A DNA stretch of 64,000 nt from Marsupella aquatica (Eukaryota > Marchantiophyta). Location of the stretch: positions 12,648,001 to 12,712,000 of the forward strand of contig OZ316893.1 of NCBI GenBank assembly GCA_973895155.1. The letters run 5' to 3'. Made by a program: the position numbers and the translations under genes. The stretch's first letter is position 1, and every line of letters starts with the position of its first letter. The notes beneath the pieces were generated by a model. The model was not told the DNA's origin, made no database searches, and saw only the letters and a list, made by a program, of their open reading frames with translations. Positions 24,206-35,879 of the stretch are shown one piece after another.

Positions 24206-27200
24206 TGTCGCGCCCCTAACCTGGGCCTTAAATCCAGTTTAGTGCCATGGTGCGACCTCGACCACCAGGAGGGGTGAGGGTTCGGGCAAGGAGGTGTGTA
24301 GTGACCTCTATTAGCCCTAAGTCGGGCTAAGTCGATATACTTATTGGTATAACACCTGCGTAATTCGTACTAGTCATAGGTATATTTGTTTTCCACCGCT
24401 GGAATATTCCCTCAGTTAGTGACTCAGACTAACTCCCGGCTTGGGGCCTTTCAAGCCATCGACACGACAGGACCTTGCGACACACAATGAGTGGCAATCC
24501 CTACCATTACTCCGCACCCGGTACGTCCCTTAAAATGGCGCCTTTGCCCAGACAAAGCATACACACAACACCAGTTACTTGCGGAAACATTAGGGGGAAA
24601 AGACTACATTTACTCAGCGAAACATCAGTTTACATGGTTGACTCGACTTCAAAGGGGGTCAGCAGGCCCAATGGCAGTCGATGCCCAGTCTCTACGAGGC
24701 CCTGCCTCGCACTTGCCCAGCAAGCTCGACTCTGGCTCTCACTCCTTGGTGCGCCCTGACCTTGCTCAGGCCGGGACTCCCCGTGCCTCACCTTTCTTTT
24801 GCTGAGATAACTAAGCCCTTTTCCCCCCTTCCATAGCGGAAGGGGAAGCCTAAATACTACAACTGCGGAAGGGAACCGGAGGATGCTACCTTTCGGGATA
24901 CTACCTACTAACTAACTACCTTTTGACTAACGGGCCGTGCCGCACTGACAGATTGACCATCGACGACAAGGGTGTCGACCGGAATGGCAGCGGCCAAGCC
25001 TACTGACAAATTCTAGTCCGTTGATGGACTCCATCCTACGTTGGCTGATCTTAACTGATCCGGCCCTAATTCTTCCTACTGCCGCTAATCGGCGCCTAAT
25101 GACAGCTATTCTGTCGTTACACCTAACCAAAAGATGCCGCTGTCTTAACCGCCTCGCGCGGCGCCTGCTTCCACCCTTCGCTAACCACCCCTTATGTGTG
25201 TGCTGTGGTTGGACCAGGGCTGGTCCCCTTGTCGGGGCGAGGCCTCGAGCCACCTTGATCAGAAGTGGGCCCAGGTTTTCCCCGTTGGAGGACGAGCAGG
25301 GTAACGTGGTCCTGCAAAGCCTTGTTGTCCCGTACTGCCTCCTCCACCTCATTTGCAGCTTCATCGGCCTCGGTCTGGAGCCGCGCTACCTCCAGATTGA
25401 GCTGGTTGATGGAGTCGTGATGGATCTGGTCCTGCGCTAGCAATTTATCTCGTTCGACGGAGAGACTAGCCACCTGCTGTGCTGCCCGCAAGAATTGTTT
25501 GTTGAGGTCGGTCAGGCTGGTAACCCAAGCCGAAGATTCTGAGCGTAATTGAAGCACAGTGTCATCCAGCTTCTTGAGTTCGGCCTGCGCTCCGCTTAAC
25601 TCCTGGGTTAGTCCGTCCCTCTATTCGACGGTGCGGACTAACTCTTCGCGGCGGTTAGTTGCCTCCTCCTTGAGGTGCTCTACCAGCATCTGGAGGCGCC
25701 CGATCTCATTCCCCTTCGCCATGAGTTCTTCTTCCAAGCGGCTTACGATCCGTGGTTGGTGCTCTAACATGAAGAAGGCTGGTTGAAAGTACGTCGAGAC
25801 CTGTTGTCCGATGTATGTCGCCAGCTCCCTAGACATAGTCTGGCTAAACTTCTGGACCAGGTCGTAGGCCGTGGTCCCCGGGGCTACTTGGTAGTCCTCC
25901 ATCCTCTCGGGTACTGGTGGCTCCTCGGGTGGAGCAACGATCTCCTCCGTAGTCAGCGCTGGGGAGGGGAAGGTATCTTCAGGTGGTGGAGGGATTGGGG
26001 GTGGTTGTACTGCGGGTAGTGGAGGCTCAACGGAAGGGGGCGGCAGAATTTCCACGGGAGGAGGTGGTGGAGTATTAGTCGGGGTTTTCGGCTCGGGGTT
26101 TGCCCGAGGGACGGTAGTCCGCGTGCTCGGGGTTGCCTCCTCGGGGGTGGGGGTGACATTAGTCGGGGTTGAGGTGGCCATATTCTTTCCTCTGGCCTCC
26201 CGCCGTGCCTTGTACCAGGCGAGGATAATGGCGATATGACTTCCCAAGTAAGTCTTCCCCCCAATAGCCATACCACCCTGAGCCCGCTTCAGCTCCCCCG
26301 AGAATCTTCGGTAGAAGAATTGGGCCCAGTTTCGCCGTTTGTACTGTTCCACTTGTACGATCGTGCAGAGGGAAATCTCGGATTGCGGCTCAATCATGTG
26401 TAGGGTAGTCCGTATGAAGTTAAGTCGCTCCATGCAGGTTAAGTTGGTACACGCTCCCTGCTTGTATCCATTGTCCGTCTTACCCTCGGGTTTGAAGTGC
26501 CGCGGTGTATACTCCTTATCCCAAATTCGGATTTCAATCGGCACCGGCCCGGTTGGTAGGCAAAAGATTTGCGTTAACCGATGCTCCGTGAGTGATAAGG
26601 CCTGCCCCGAAACCTTGGTGGTCGACGCATCAGTGTCAAAATTGGAGATGAACTCACAAATCTCCTTCGGCGGGGCGGCGCACGGTCTCCATAGCAAGTG
26701 AGCGAACTGCTCCAACTGATGCTCCTTAAGATAGTCCGCATGTTCAAGTTTCTTGATCGCGATCCAGACTACTTCGGGGACGCGGATTACCTGTAACAAG
26801 TTGGACTTCGGGTTATCTGGGGGCCGTCGGGTCTGGTTGGTCGGGGGGTTTGCCGGGGTAGGTGCAGGCGCGGCGTTGGTTCGCGTTGTTGATTCAGGGG
26901 CCGTCGTAGTCCTTGGCCGCTTACGAGGACGCTGTTCGAGTTGTGGACTAACTCATTCGGAACCCGAAGAACAATCTGTGTTGATTACTGGACGGACCTG
27001 GGACCGACTCGGCGGTACGCTGGTGGTCATCGGCTGAGGCACTGGTGGTGTCGGGGTAGCCATATCCCAGTTGAAGGCATTGGAGCTTTCCCCGAGGAAC
27101 GTAAGATTACGCGTCGCTTCCCGTTGTCTGCTGATGTCTTCTTGGCGCTTTTTGGCTGCGATCTGCCGGTCTAGGTACCCTGGAATCTTGTCGAACTCCG

Positions 27201-28011
27201 CTTGAGTAAGCCGCTGGCTGCCCTTCAGCTTAAAGAACTTTGCTGGGACCTCAAGAATCGCTTCTGCTACCGATCTAAGCCCTTCCTCGCTGAGATATAG
27301 TTCGGTGATGTAGTCTCACAGCTTGTTGTAGCTGGAATCCCTGGTGATGGCTGTCCTTTCGCAATTAACCAGTGCTACCTTGGTCACCAGTAAGTCTCGG
27401 AGAACTTAGCACCTACCTCGCCAAACAAGGTCCAAAACCCCAAGGCTATGAGGGTCATACTAACCTCGTAGTCCGGTTCATTGAGTCCACGGTCCCACCC
27501 GGCTGGTCTTTTTTCCTCGTGGAGGCCTCGATCATCCTGACTAAATCTCACCACATTCCGCTCTTCTCCCTCGATAGTCTCCTTGTAAAGATTGACTTGA
27601 TTCGATCAGAAAGGCGAGTGGATGGCAACGTCCGCGAATTCCAAAAAGGTAGATATGAGCAAATGGCCCGCAGCGCCATCGGCTCCTCTCTTATGGAGGT
27701 GCCAGGATGAGCCCAAGCATGAGAAGGCCAGGCCGTTTGGTTATTGATAATGAGCTGAAGTCGGCGCCTCGGTCCAAGCGTGATTCCTCTAACTGATTTT
27801 TACTCCGCTGCCGCCACCGTACCTCGGTCGTGCGTAATAATCCTCTTCCTGAACTCATAATTATTCGGTCATCTTAACCTACTCCTAATCTATTCATAAT
27901 GGCAATAGACGGCTATACGTGCTATTCTACGCTATGGCTACGGTCCTAATGCCCGTATAAGACCTAATCTACGATCTGGGTTCGGTTAAGTGACACGTTA
28001 CCCGTATCACA
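24206..28011 (-). mobile_element. LTR-type retroelement or giant solo LTR, 3.8 kb, with 5-bp target duplication
   Basis: The segment starts TGTCGCGCCCC at 24206 and ends CGTATCACA at 28011. It is bounded by the direct repeat AAGGT (24201-24205 and 28012-28016), so TG...CA ends and a 5-bp target-site duplication are both present. It is more GC-rich than its AT-rich surroundings. I find no second copy of either end inside, so no pair of LTRs is visible. It encodes, on the minus strand, only a decayed gag-like coiled-coil ORF and no reverse transcriptase. Possible readings are a non-autonomous LARD-like element with unlike LTRs, a very long solo LTR carrying an ORF, or an element whose LTRs have diverged beyond recognition by eye. 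Confidence 0.65.
25192..27600 (-). pseudogene. Decayed gag-like protein: globular domain, proline-rich linker, coiled coil
   Basis: One minus-strand frame runs from about 27336 to the stop at 25192 and is interrupted by TGA near 27317, TGA near 26956 and TAG at 25621-25623. Coding-like sequence continues upstream to about 27600 in a shifted frame. Order: a helical segment (about 27.1-27.3 kb), a Pro/Thr-rich part beginning at an ATG at 27063, then a globular domain at about 26.2-26.8 kb containing EVVWIAIKKLEHADYLKEH and ALSLTEHRLTQIF. Next come a proline-rich linker, a segment with APGTTAYDLVQKFSQ, and a long coiled coil to the end. The layout recalls plant retroelement-associated ORFs of the 'putative plant transposon protein' type, but I cannot name the family with certainty. 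A relative lies at 41105-42130, and the stops there also fall between conserved blocks. Confidence 0.6.
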
Positions 28012-28016
28012 AAGGT

Positions 28017-28740
28017 TGTTAGTTTGTCACCTTGATCAGCTCGCCCAACCAAAGGGCCCAATGTGTAGGCACAACCACATCAGCTAACAACTATCATGGC
28101 TAGTAGAAGCCACAACTCAAGAGGTCCACATTACTGATTAACAAAAATAAATGAAGAATGAATTTGAGTAGTGCAGATCTATCAAACGAGGATCGTCTTG
28201 GTAGTAAGCATGTGTGTTTATGAGTGGCAAACTAAATGTGGACTTGGTTGTATTCTAACTGTTTCAATACTAACTTGTGCTTGTCTTTGAAACCCACTTT
28301 GTTTACCCACTTCGGAATGCATTTATATGCATGCCCATTGCATTATTTACCTTGTGTTAATATTTCAAAACATATAGCTTAGGTGGCCCCAATTCATGCA
28401 CATTTTTCCCTGAAAAGTGCCTATCTATGGCAAATTAATAGTAAGATGTGCCCCGGTCAGTCAGAACTGAATCAACTGCACAACTATTTGGGAGATATAT
28501 AATATAATAAATGAAGTAGCTGACCGAGTTACAAAATTTACAAATGACTAAACATAGTCTAACTTCAAGTTCATGTCAATTATATAGGTCAGATTCATTT
28601 CTTCTATGGCTATGGAAAATTCAAAGACATTCTGATTAATGAACTAATTTAGTAACCTAGGTGTCCCTTGTTCATGACGATGTCCGGGTGACCGTGTTTT
28701 CTGGCAAGAGCATGTTGGTTCTTTTGAAGTTAACCTTGCA
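28017..28740. other. AT-rich spacer
   Basis: No gene or repeat is recognised between the 3.8-kb element and the conserved ORF pair. Confidence 0.5.
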
Positions 28741-28749
28741 TGCTCATAA

Positions 28750-29170
28750 GTTCTACACTAAAATCAAAATTATAATTCTAGTAACAAGGGTAGTGGGTAT
28801 TAAGAAAGGTTCAAGTGAAACTAAAATACTGTTAAACCCTACTTCACCATACTTGCGGACCAACACATCACGAAAATTAGTTTTCATACGACATATGATC
28901 ATAATATCTCCAAGAGAAAATGAAACAGGAATATCATCCAGACTCCTATTCAGATCCATGACTTCAATAAAGGACAAAGATGATGCACTCCCACTCCTCT
29001 CGGTACGACACCACTGGGTATATTATTGGCTCGTTAGAAACCATAATAGCAGTTGCAAACTGAGCTCCAAAATGATAGGTTAGATGTTGCCTCATAGATG
29101 GTTTGTCTAAAAGATGGACTCTAATCAAAAACGGATTACGAAGGGGAAGATCAGGGAGAACAAACAATTT
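28750..29170 (-). CDS. Conserved adjacent ORF pair (ORF-a, ORF-b), relative of ORFs in the gypsy LTRs
   Basis: ORF-a (about 29170-29000) contains NPFLIRVHLL, MRQHLTYHFG and EPIIYPVVSY and ends at TGA just after IIFVLY. ORF-b begins a few bases later with ATG (MDLN), contains PVSFSLGDI and VRKYGEVGFN, and stops after LILV. Both have clear protein-level relatives in the two gypsy LTRs (40.6-41.0 kb plus, 57.7-58.1 kb minus). These include the same TGA position and the same following MDLN, although the DNA has diverged strongly. I do not recognise the domain. It lies just downstream of the integrase-type transposase gene on the same strand. It could therefore be extra coding sequence of that element or a remnant of a diverged LTR. 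Confidence 0.5.
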
Positions 29171-29348
29171 AAGAGTTCAATCAAAGGCAAGACAAACAAA
29201 GAGTCTAATCCATAGCGAATTAACAGACACATGCAATATACATTAAACCCAAACTAATAAAGATAATATAACTAGCAATTATATCTACTTTAAGATTAAA
29301 ATAAAATGTAATACGTCATATTTTATAAGTTCCCTATAAAAACTTACT

Positions 29349-31196
29349 TCATGTGTGACTAGTTCTATTTCTGATAGTCTGGAGTGTTTGGTCCAAGGTA
29401 TTCAAAGCCCATGACCTTTCTTCTGGCAAATCATTGAAATTTAGTTGTTGATGTACATAGGCTGTCAACCCCATAGTTGCACGAGAACTACTTTCACATT
29501 CAAGAGAAAGCAGCAAATGCATTCTGAACTTGTCCTCCTTCGATAAGACTCCAATCTGATTAGTTTCATATGCAAAATCACGGATATCACGAAGACTCTG
29601 CACCAAAAAAAAAGAATTTGGTGAATTGGAAATTAATGAAAAGAATATGCAACCAAATAAAATACATTTTTCTTCACTTACCTCATCGTCTAAATCTTTA
29701 ACACCATGTTCAAAGTTTCCATGATCATCATTATGATTCCAATAATCAGTGCCAATAGTCTCGATAATATCATCTGCATCTTGAATATCAACTTGACCTT
29801 CTTCAGGATATGGTGGAGGTAAAACTATTTTAGATTCTCTCTCTCTTGCTTGAAAAGCAAGTTGAGGAATGTGTGATGGCCTGTTCACACCTCGTTCTCG
29901 CACCGCTCTCACTGTATGGGCATTCCATGTTAGAATGATATCATTTACAGCATTCTGAATGAATGGAAGAAGTACAGTAACAATGGAGTATCTATGCAAG
30001 GGATTATCCATTTGCAAAAATCCTTCCTCGTATGATAGAGTACGAAATAAGTCCTTATAATGACCCAATCCTTGTTTTTTCAAGAATCCCCAAAATGCTT
30101 CGATCCTCTGTAAAAATCACAATGATTGTAAAAAATTAGTATGTTCCTTGAAATTCTTTTTCCTTTTATAAGTTAAAGCCACAAAAACCCTGTGGCAGAG
30201 GGGAAACAACCAGGCCATCAAAAAGCCAGCTAAACAACATGACCCCTGGGAGGGCTGGCATAAAGCATTAACAAGGTACACAGACAACAAATCAGCATCG
30301 CGGCCAATGCAACATTGGGCCCCCATAAGTCCCATAGGCAAAAACTTAGTATGTTAATAAACATATCAAGCAAATAATTTTGATAACATATAGTTGAGTT
30401 TAAGTACTACCTGATTATGAACTGAAGACCCTTTGCAAAAACAATGAGTATTTGGTCTTGCCCTTTCAAGATTATTTTGGACCATAATATGCTCAGTTGC
30501 ATAATCAGAACGAATTAATAAAGGATGACCAAATCTTTGAACCGCATTTTTATACCCTTCATAAATAGTCCGGGCTTTCTTATTTAATGCAACATGCATA
30601 TACATAACATAATGTGTAGCTCCATCGATAGCTCCATGAATTCTAATTCCATAATTTGCTAATTTGTCATATGCTGCACAAGAAATTAAACAAAATTAGT
30701 ACATAATTTCATGATCATGAACAAACTATCTGAATCATATATAGTCAAAAAATGATTGATTCAATCTAAATAAAAGGATATAAATACTTGAATTTTACTC
30801 ACAATCCATATGCCAAATATGCATTGCTTTGGTGACATCGTAAACATGATGTATTAGACATCCGCGTGCTCTTGATGCAAGTAATCCTGGAACTAAAACA
30901 TCCAAGGCATCACGTACAAGCATTCTTGGAACTTTGTATCCAACTCTTTGTAATCCATATATGGGAATAAACTCTAGAATCAATTGCCGAACCTCCTCAA
31001 GCGTATATGTTGGATACATTTTCTCTCCATTATTAAATACTTTCAACCATCGCCATAAAGTAATTCGATCTATTCCAAGTGCTAATGCACATTCCTTCAT
31101 AGTGTAACCCATGTGAAGTGCTGCCATCACATCTTCACACATTGAATTGATGTTTGTTGCATCCATATATTTCCCAAATATTCTCCAAAACTCCAA
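29349..31196 (-). CDS. Integrase-type (rve-like) DDE transposase, four exons
   Basis: Exons joined in frame with GT-AG introns: about 31196-30803, 30673-30411, 30107-29682 and 29597-29349. An ATG lies at 31166; an earlier exon is possible. Exon 1 has a helix-turn-helix (CALALGIDRITLWRWLKVF) and an IS3-like linker region and ends on the first catalytic Asp (WHMD). Exon 2 has IHGAIDG and the second Asp in LLIRSDYATEH, and ends VHNQ. Exon 3 starts RIEAFWGFLKK, giving the third catalytic residue Glu. Exon 4 is a helical tail. The GRSVHNQ-RIE layout resembles eukaryotic 'integrase core domain' transposases that I associate with IS3EU/Ginger-like elements; which one is uncertain. No stop or frameshift breaks the four exons, so this copy may be intact. 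It would cut and rejoin element ends in the nucleus. Confidence 0.7.
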
Positions 31197-31541
31197 TGAA
31201 CTAATACTTTATTTTGCCAGTGTATAATTCCACCTTTTTTAGAACAATTAGAGAACTCTGTCAGAAAAACAAAGGTCACAAGACAAAAAACCAAGGCTAG
31301 TTAGAAAATGTACACTAAGTTGCCATTGCACATACAATAAAATAGGAATATTTTTAGCAAAAGATACCCTGGATTTACAAAGGATTTGAAAACTATGGAG
31401 GGCTCTTTGGTATATTCAATGCCACAATTTAAGCTCTTGAGAGCATCTATTACAAAAATAAGCAAAGATACAAATGGGCAAACAAAATCAGTATATAATA
31501 TTAAAAAAAATTCTGCTCATTATCATGACTATGAATCATGT

Positions 31542-32740
31542 TTATGCATTTTCATTTGAAAATGTGTAGGCACCACCTAGCTTCTCATTAATTGCAATCC
31601 CAACTACGTATACCGGTTCTATAGGGAAACATCTGTATGAGGTGGCGTGCATATCTTTTCCACGAAGAAAGAAAATATCCCCATCTAATATTGGAATCTT
31701 TATTCCATACTCAATAACAACTAGATGTCCACCTCGTTCCTCCATTGAGGGATTTGATGCCATGAACATAGTGTATTTACTACAATCATGATCATTATGA
31801 ACTATATTACAATAGTTCTTTGTAAGAAATAGAGGATATGCTGGTACAGCATGTTTCACAACGTTGGGCTTGGAAAAGTGTTGAAGTAATTCTTTGCTTA
31901 GATCCATGAAAGGATCTTTGCAATCCAAAAATTCCCTCACTACCGGCCAAAAATAATCACAAAATAGTAGGAAAATAATTTCAAATAAGATTCGATGGGA
32001 GCATTGCTCATGAATTAACTCCAATTGCAATGCGCTAATTGGAGTTGTATCAGCAATCTTTAACTTACCCCTGTAGTAACTCACAAAATGTGCTTTTTTT
32101 TCTTCTCTCCAATTCACAAGTGGCCCCACAGCTCGCATTGTTTCAATCAATGTTGATCTCTAATCAGCTCTACGAACAGTCCATTTATGATTGTAGGCAT
32201 CAATTATTGAATGCCTTAGAAATGGTCGATCGCCCTCTGGAACAACTCCTTTCATTCGTCCCCCTATTATTTCATTGGTAGACCTATCTTTCCAAATTTC
32301 AATAGATGACAAGGGATCCATAACATAAAAGTTACTTGGTATCACCTTCCATACAATATGTCGTTATGTTTTCGGTGGGCTAAATCCTCTCTCAATCAAG
32401 AAAGCATTTTTATGTTTCACAAGAAACTTAGGGCTTCTCTTCGCAAATGTCTTTACTGGGATTTTATATTCTTCAAATTTTTCAAAATGATCTGCCTTCC
32501 AATTTATATATAAAATTGGATCTTTACGAAACTTTCGGACCCTGGTGGCAATCTCATTCCCAAGCGAAGATAGATTGTACCGGAAAGTGATCAAGTGGAC
32601 TATTGTTTTCCACTGATTGGCAATAAAATACTCAGACCAACAACCGGTTTCCCCAAGAAGTGAAAACCAGAATAAAATTTTGATAACTCTCCCTTCATTT
32701 TCCCATCGAAAAAGATGTGCACACCATATTCAAAGAGTAA
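31542..32740 (-). pseudogene. Decayed 2-oxoglutarate/Fe(II) oxygenase-like gene
   Basis: A single frame from about 32740 to the stop at 31542 is broken by TAA at 32364-32366 and TAG at 32160-32162. The C-terminal part has an oxygenase-like double-stranded beta-helix pattern. This is an H-x-D-like VHNDHD followed by GGHLVVIEYGIKIPILDGDI and a second His in KDMHATS, spaced like the iron ligands of Tet/JBP-type enzymes. Tet/JBP genes carried by transposons are known from fungi and some green plants, but assignment to that group here is inference. The N-terminal 180 residues are unrecognised. A short intron could remove neither stop obviously, so I call it a pseudogene. It lies between the PHD gene and the integrase gene, on the same strand as both. 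Confidence 0.5.
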
Positions 32741-32799
32741 CCAATCACCGAGCAACCATTTCAGTAAAAACTGAATATGCAATTTTCCCAACTAAGATG

Positions 32800-33788
32800 T
32801 AAGAGTGATGAGCTCACAGAAATAAATAGCAGCCTTAGGAAGAGGTTGGCTTTTGGTGATGTCTGTTGGATTTTGATGATCATTAAATTGAATCTGCACA
32901 ATAAGATTATTGATCAACATAAAGTGATAAGGAACTTTTACTAATTTAGTATAGTTTACTAGTTAATCAATATTTTGCTTGACATCTTGGACCATAGTGA
33001 TTTCAAATCGAATTCGAAGCATATCAACGCCAGGCACTGAGGATTCCAACAGAAATAATCTGAAAGTTTCACCCCCCCCGGAATATCAATTCCTCTTGAT
33101 TTTACTCACAAAACTATGGTCTCCAAAATATAGCAATATACTGATGATAATGAATATCTTATAATAGATTGTATACTATTGGCAACAAGGTAAGATTCTT
33201 ACCATTTCATCAGATTTGGGAGAAGTTTGCCTTTTCTTTCCTCTTCTTTTATTTACTTTTGCATCATTGTTACTCAATTTTAAGCCTTTCATCGAATCTG
33301 CAATGAATGACAATCTATCCTGAATATCAAGTTTTTCATATAATTATTCAAACAAAAAATAATACTAACCATTCGCATATCAATCACAGGTACTTATTTG
33401 ACACATATAATTACTTTATATAGCCTAATCTTTAGGTATGTCTATTTGTTTGTATTAACGTATTCCAAACTCCATCAACAAATACAAAATTGAAGTATGC
33501 AAATTGCATGCATGCAACAATAGATGAGGCAAAAAGAGAAATGGTCACCTCGTCACCACAAATTAGCCAGTTTTCCAAATCCAAAGTTGTCTTCAAAATT
33601 GATATCTCTGCACATTCCAAAAAATATATCAAGCTTAAGGTCCCATTGGCCATAATACAAAATCTAGTGGATCCAAGTTACTATGAGTCCTCCAAAATAT
33701 TCTCAATAAAATTTAGAATTTTTCACTCATTTGTCCTTTCCTAATTTGATGGCCTATGGTTTTAGTCAAAGAGTCTATTGGATAAACT
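32800..33788. other. Intergenic or intronic stretch
   Basis: No domain is recognised. A minus-strand frame at 33432-33653 could be an exon linking the PHD module to the oxygenase-like part, but I find no supporting splice phase. A run of eight C lies at about 33071-33079. Confidence 0.4.
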
Positions 33789-34449
33789 TTAGAGCCAAGA
33801 AATATGATCACGAACAGGGGTCAGCAAAGTGGGATCAATGGGATGGAGATGACAATAGAAGAACCATCTGTCAACTTCATGGGCACTATGATCATATATC
33901 TTTCGATCGCAAGCATATCCTTCTGCCTGACATTCCTTCAAACAGTAAAAATGCCACATTGTGGGGCATCGAATGCAATGGACAATATCTGTCCAATTCA
34001 GGTCATCATGTTCACCACATGCCTTGCATGTATGTAACGGGCAGATAGGGGTGTGTGATGGCAGACACACACCGCAAAAAAACCTTACACAAAATCTATC
34101 TGAACATTTTTGAACATATTGTGGAGAGTCAAGAGAACCCTCCAAATTCCCCAACTTTCCACATTGGGCACACTTTGCATGTTTATGTATGCAGTCTTTG
34201 CACTTCCACTTCCCATGTTGGCCAGAAGGTGGGGGAAGGCCGACTCCTGGACAATTATTCTCTGCTGCATGCAGAGATTGTGCATTGAGATGAAAGTGCC
34301 TCAAGCATGGTCCATCACAAATGACTAACTCTCCACCATCGTCACAAATGGCACAACAATGGGCTGTTTTTTGGTAGATTTGTTCGCGTGAAAACTTCAA
34401 AACATGTGGTCCAAACACAGCTGAATGTCTCACCTCGCCCTTATCTTTT
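33789..34449 (-). CDS. EDM2-like PHD/zinc-finger module, partial
   Basis: About 220 residues from a plausible splice acceptor (TTGTAG, exon from 34449) to a stop at 33789. It has a PHD finger opening CCAICDDGGELVICDG and CLRHFH, then the CKDC..KHAKCAQCG cluster, FCGVC and CKACG. A further Cys/His module CIRCPTMWHFYCL follows, and the segment ends YCHLHP...TPVRDHI. The order and the closing 'C-H...TPVRDHI' phrase match, from memory, the PHD region of EDM2, a plant chromatin protein that binds methylated histone H3 and regulates silencing. EDM2 is far longer and continues into an ATPase/methyltransferase-like region, which is missing here. This is thus a fragment or captured module rather than a whole gene. 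No ATG starts it. Confidence 0.6.
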
Positions 34450-35080
34450 CTACAACACAATTTTGGACCGAACGAGAACTATTTCCTCTAAACGAGAAGT
34501 GTATTTTCATTTTCTGCCGAATCTCGCGAAATCGGCAGTTTTTTTCATCAAAAACACATTTTTGGGGAAATAATGTAATTCGTATCAGAGTTCGGATTGA
34601 AACAGCAAATTTAATAATGATCAAAACCAATGAAATTCATACTAACAAACATTCATATTATCAAGGAACAATTAGATCCGAAAAAATTTCTCCTCAACCT
34701 CATATTCACGCTCTCCGAAGATATATGAAAAGTCTTATCTATAAATCCATATCCACGTTTCGAGCCAAGTGCGATAACTGTATCGGACTCCGGATTTGAG
34801 CCATGAAAGCTCTGACCCAATCTCAGTTTTCTCAGTTTTTGGATATTTACCAAAAATATTTTACATCACAGTCGATAAGAATTACTGCACGGTTTGTCAA
34901 ACTTACCTTGCAGTTACCTCCGCAATTGACCAGTTACCTCCGCAAGTGACCATAGTCAACATGCCATTCTTTCAACATCAATGCGCAGTCCAATAAAATT
35001 ATCGCGAAAACTACGGGCGACAAAAATACTAGTCGACAATACTAAGATCCTTCAGTTCATTGGTTAAATTTCAAAATTCC
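34450..35080. other. AT-rich spacer, possible upstream region of the PHD module
   Basis: No gene is recognised. Confidence 0.45.
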
Positions 35081-35085
35081 TATCC

Positions 35086-35360
35086 ATATGAAGAAAACTC
35101 TTCGCAATACCAACATCAGATAAATTTATCGCTTCAATTTCAAAATTGCAACTTCCATATGAAGGAACCACTTTTGCAATACCAACATCAGATAAATTTA
35201 TCGCTTCAATTTCAAAATTGCAACTTCCATATGAAGGAACCACTTTTGCAATACTAACATCAGATAAATTTATCGCTTCAATTTCAAATTGCAACTTCCA
35301 TATGAAGGAACCACTTTTGCAATACCAACATCAGATAAATTTATCGCTTCAATTTCAAAA
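35086..35360. repeat. 72-bp tandem repeat, four units
   Basis: Units contain AATACCAACATCAGATAAAT, TTATCGCTTCAATTTCAAAA and CTTCCATATGAAG. The phase-equivalent base falls at 35111, 35183, 35255 and 35326. Each unit contains the palindrome GATAAATTTATC. The units are nearly identical, so the expansion is recent. Confidence 0.95.
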
Positions 35361-35868
35361 CTATATAATTTTGCCACGATGCACGTGTGAGAATGAAATT
35401 GGAAATCCAAGAAATATACCATTTTCTGTTATTTTGTCGTTTAGGGTGACAGCCAATCAAAAGTGGACACGTGGGCCAACCCCTCAACAGACACTATAAA
35501 AGGGCCACCGCCGATAAGTTTTTTGCACAGGAGGATGCGATAAGTTTATCGCACTCCGCATTCGAATTGAAAATATGACTTCCTAAGACACATAAGCCCT
35601 GAATTCAATCTTTCACAAAAATAACAACTCCGATAAATTTATCAGATTCTCAATTACTCCTCTTTCCATGAAAGGAATGAAGACTCCGATAAATTTATCG
35701 GAATGAAGGCAACACCTCTCTAAACACTGGATCAAATGATTGCAACAGAGGAATGCAGAATGCGATAAATTTATCGTAGTCCGCTCGAATCTGGACATTT
35801 TACACTAAATGACTAGTTAGTCTTACATGGAGAACTTGAACAGGAATGGTTGTTCCGATAAATTTATC
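35119..35868. promoter_or_regulatory. Cluster of GATAAATTTATC palindromes
   Basis: Exact 12-bp palindromes lie at 35119, 35191, 35263, 35334, 35632, 35688, 35764 and 35857, plus the variant GATAAGTTTATC at 35539. The last four lie in otherwise unrelated sequence, where the match often extends to CCGATAAATTTATCGG. This pattern is expected of a repeated protein-binding site, for example transposase subterminal sites or an operator-like promoter element. Confidence 0.75.
35449..35503 (+). promoter_or_regulatory. Promoter-like CCAAT, G-box and TATA arrangement
   Basis: In order on the plus strand: GCCAATCA at about 35449, a G-box-type GACACGTGGGCC (CACGTG at 35468-35473) and CTATAAAAGG at about 35494. 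The spacing resembles a plant polymerase II core promoter. It sits inside the palindrome cluster. No plus-strand gene follows that I can support, so it may be an LTR or relic promoter. Confidence 0.4.
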
Positions 35869-35879
35869 GGGTTTTCGGT

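Noticed and set aside
27372-27710. 112-residue plus-strand ORF in the 3.8-kb element
   Set aside because: The minus strand of the same stretch continues the gag-like coding pattern, so this is a shadow.
35060-35499. Repetitive ORFs across the 72-bp units; CRISPR-like appearance
   Set aside because: Units are contiguous tandem copies without unique spacers, and the genome is eukaryotic. It is not CRISPR or a protein.
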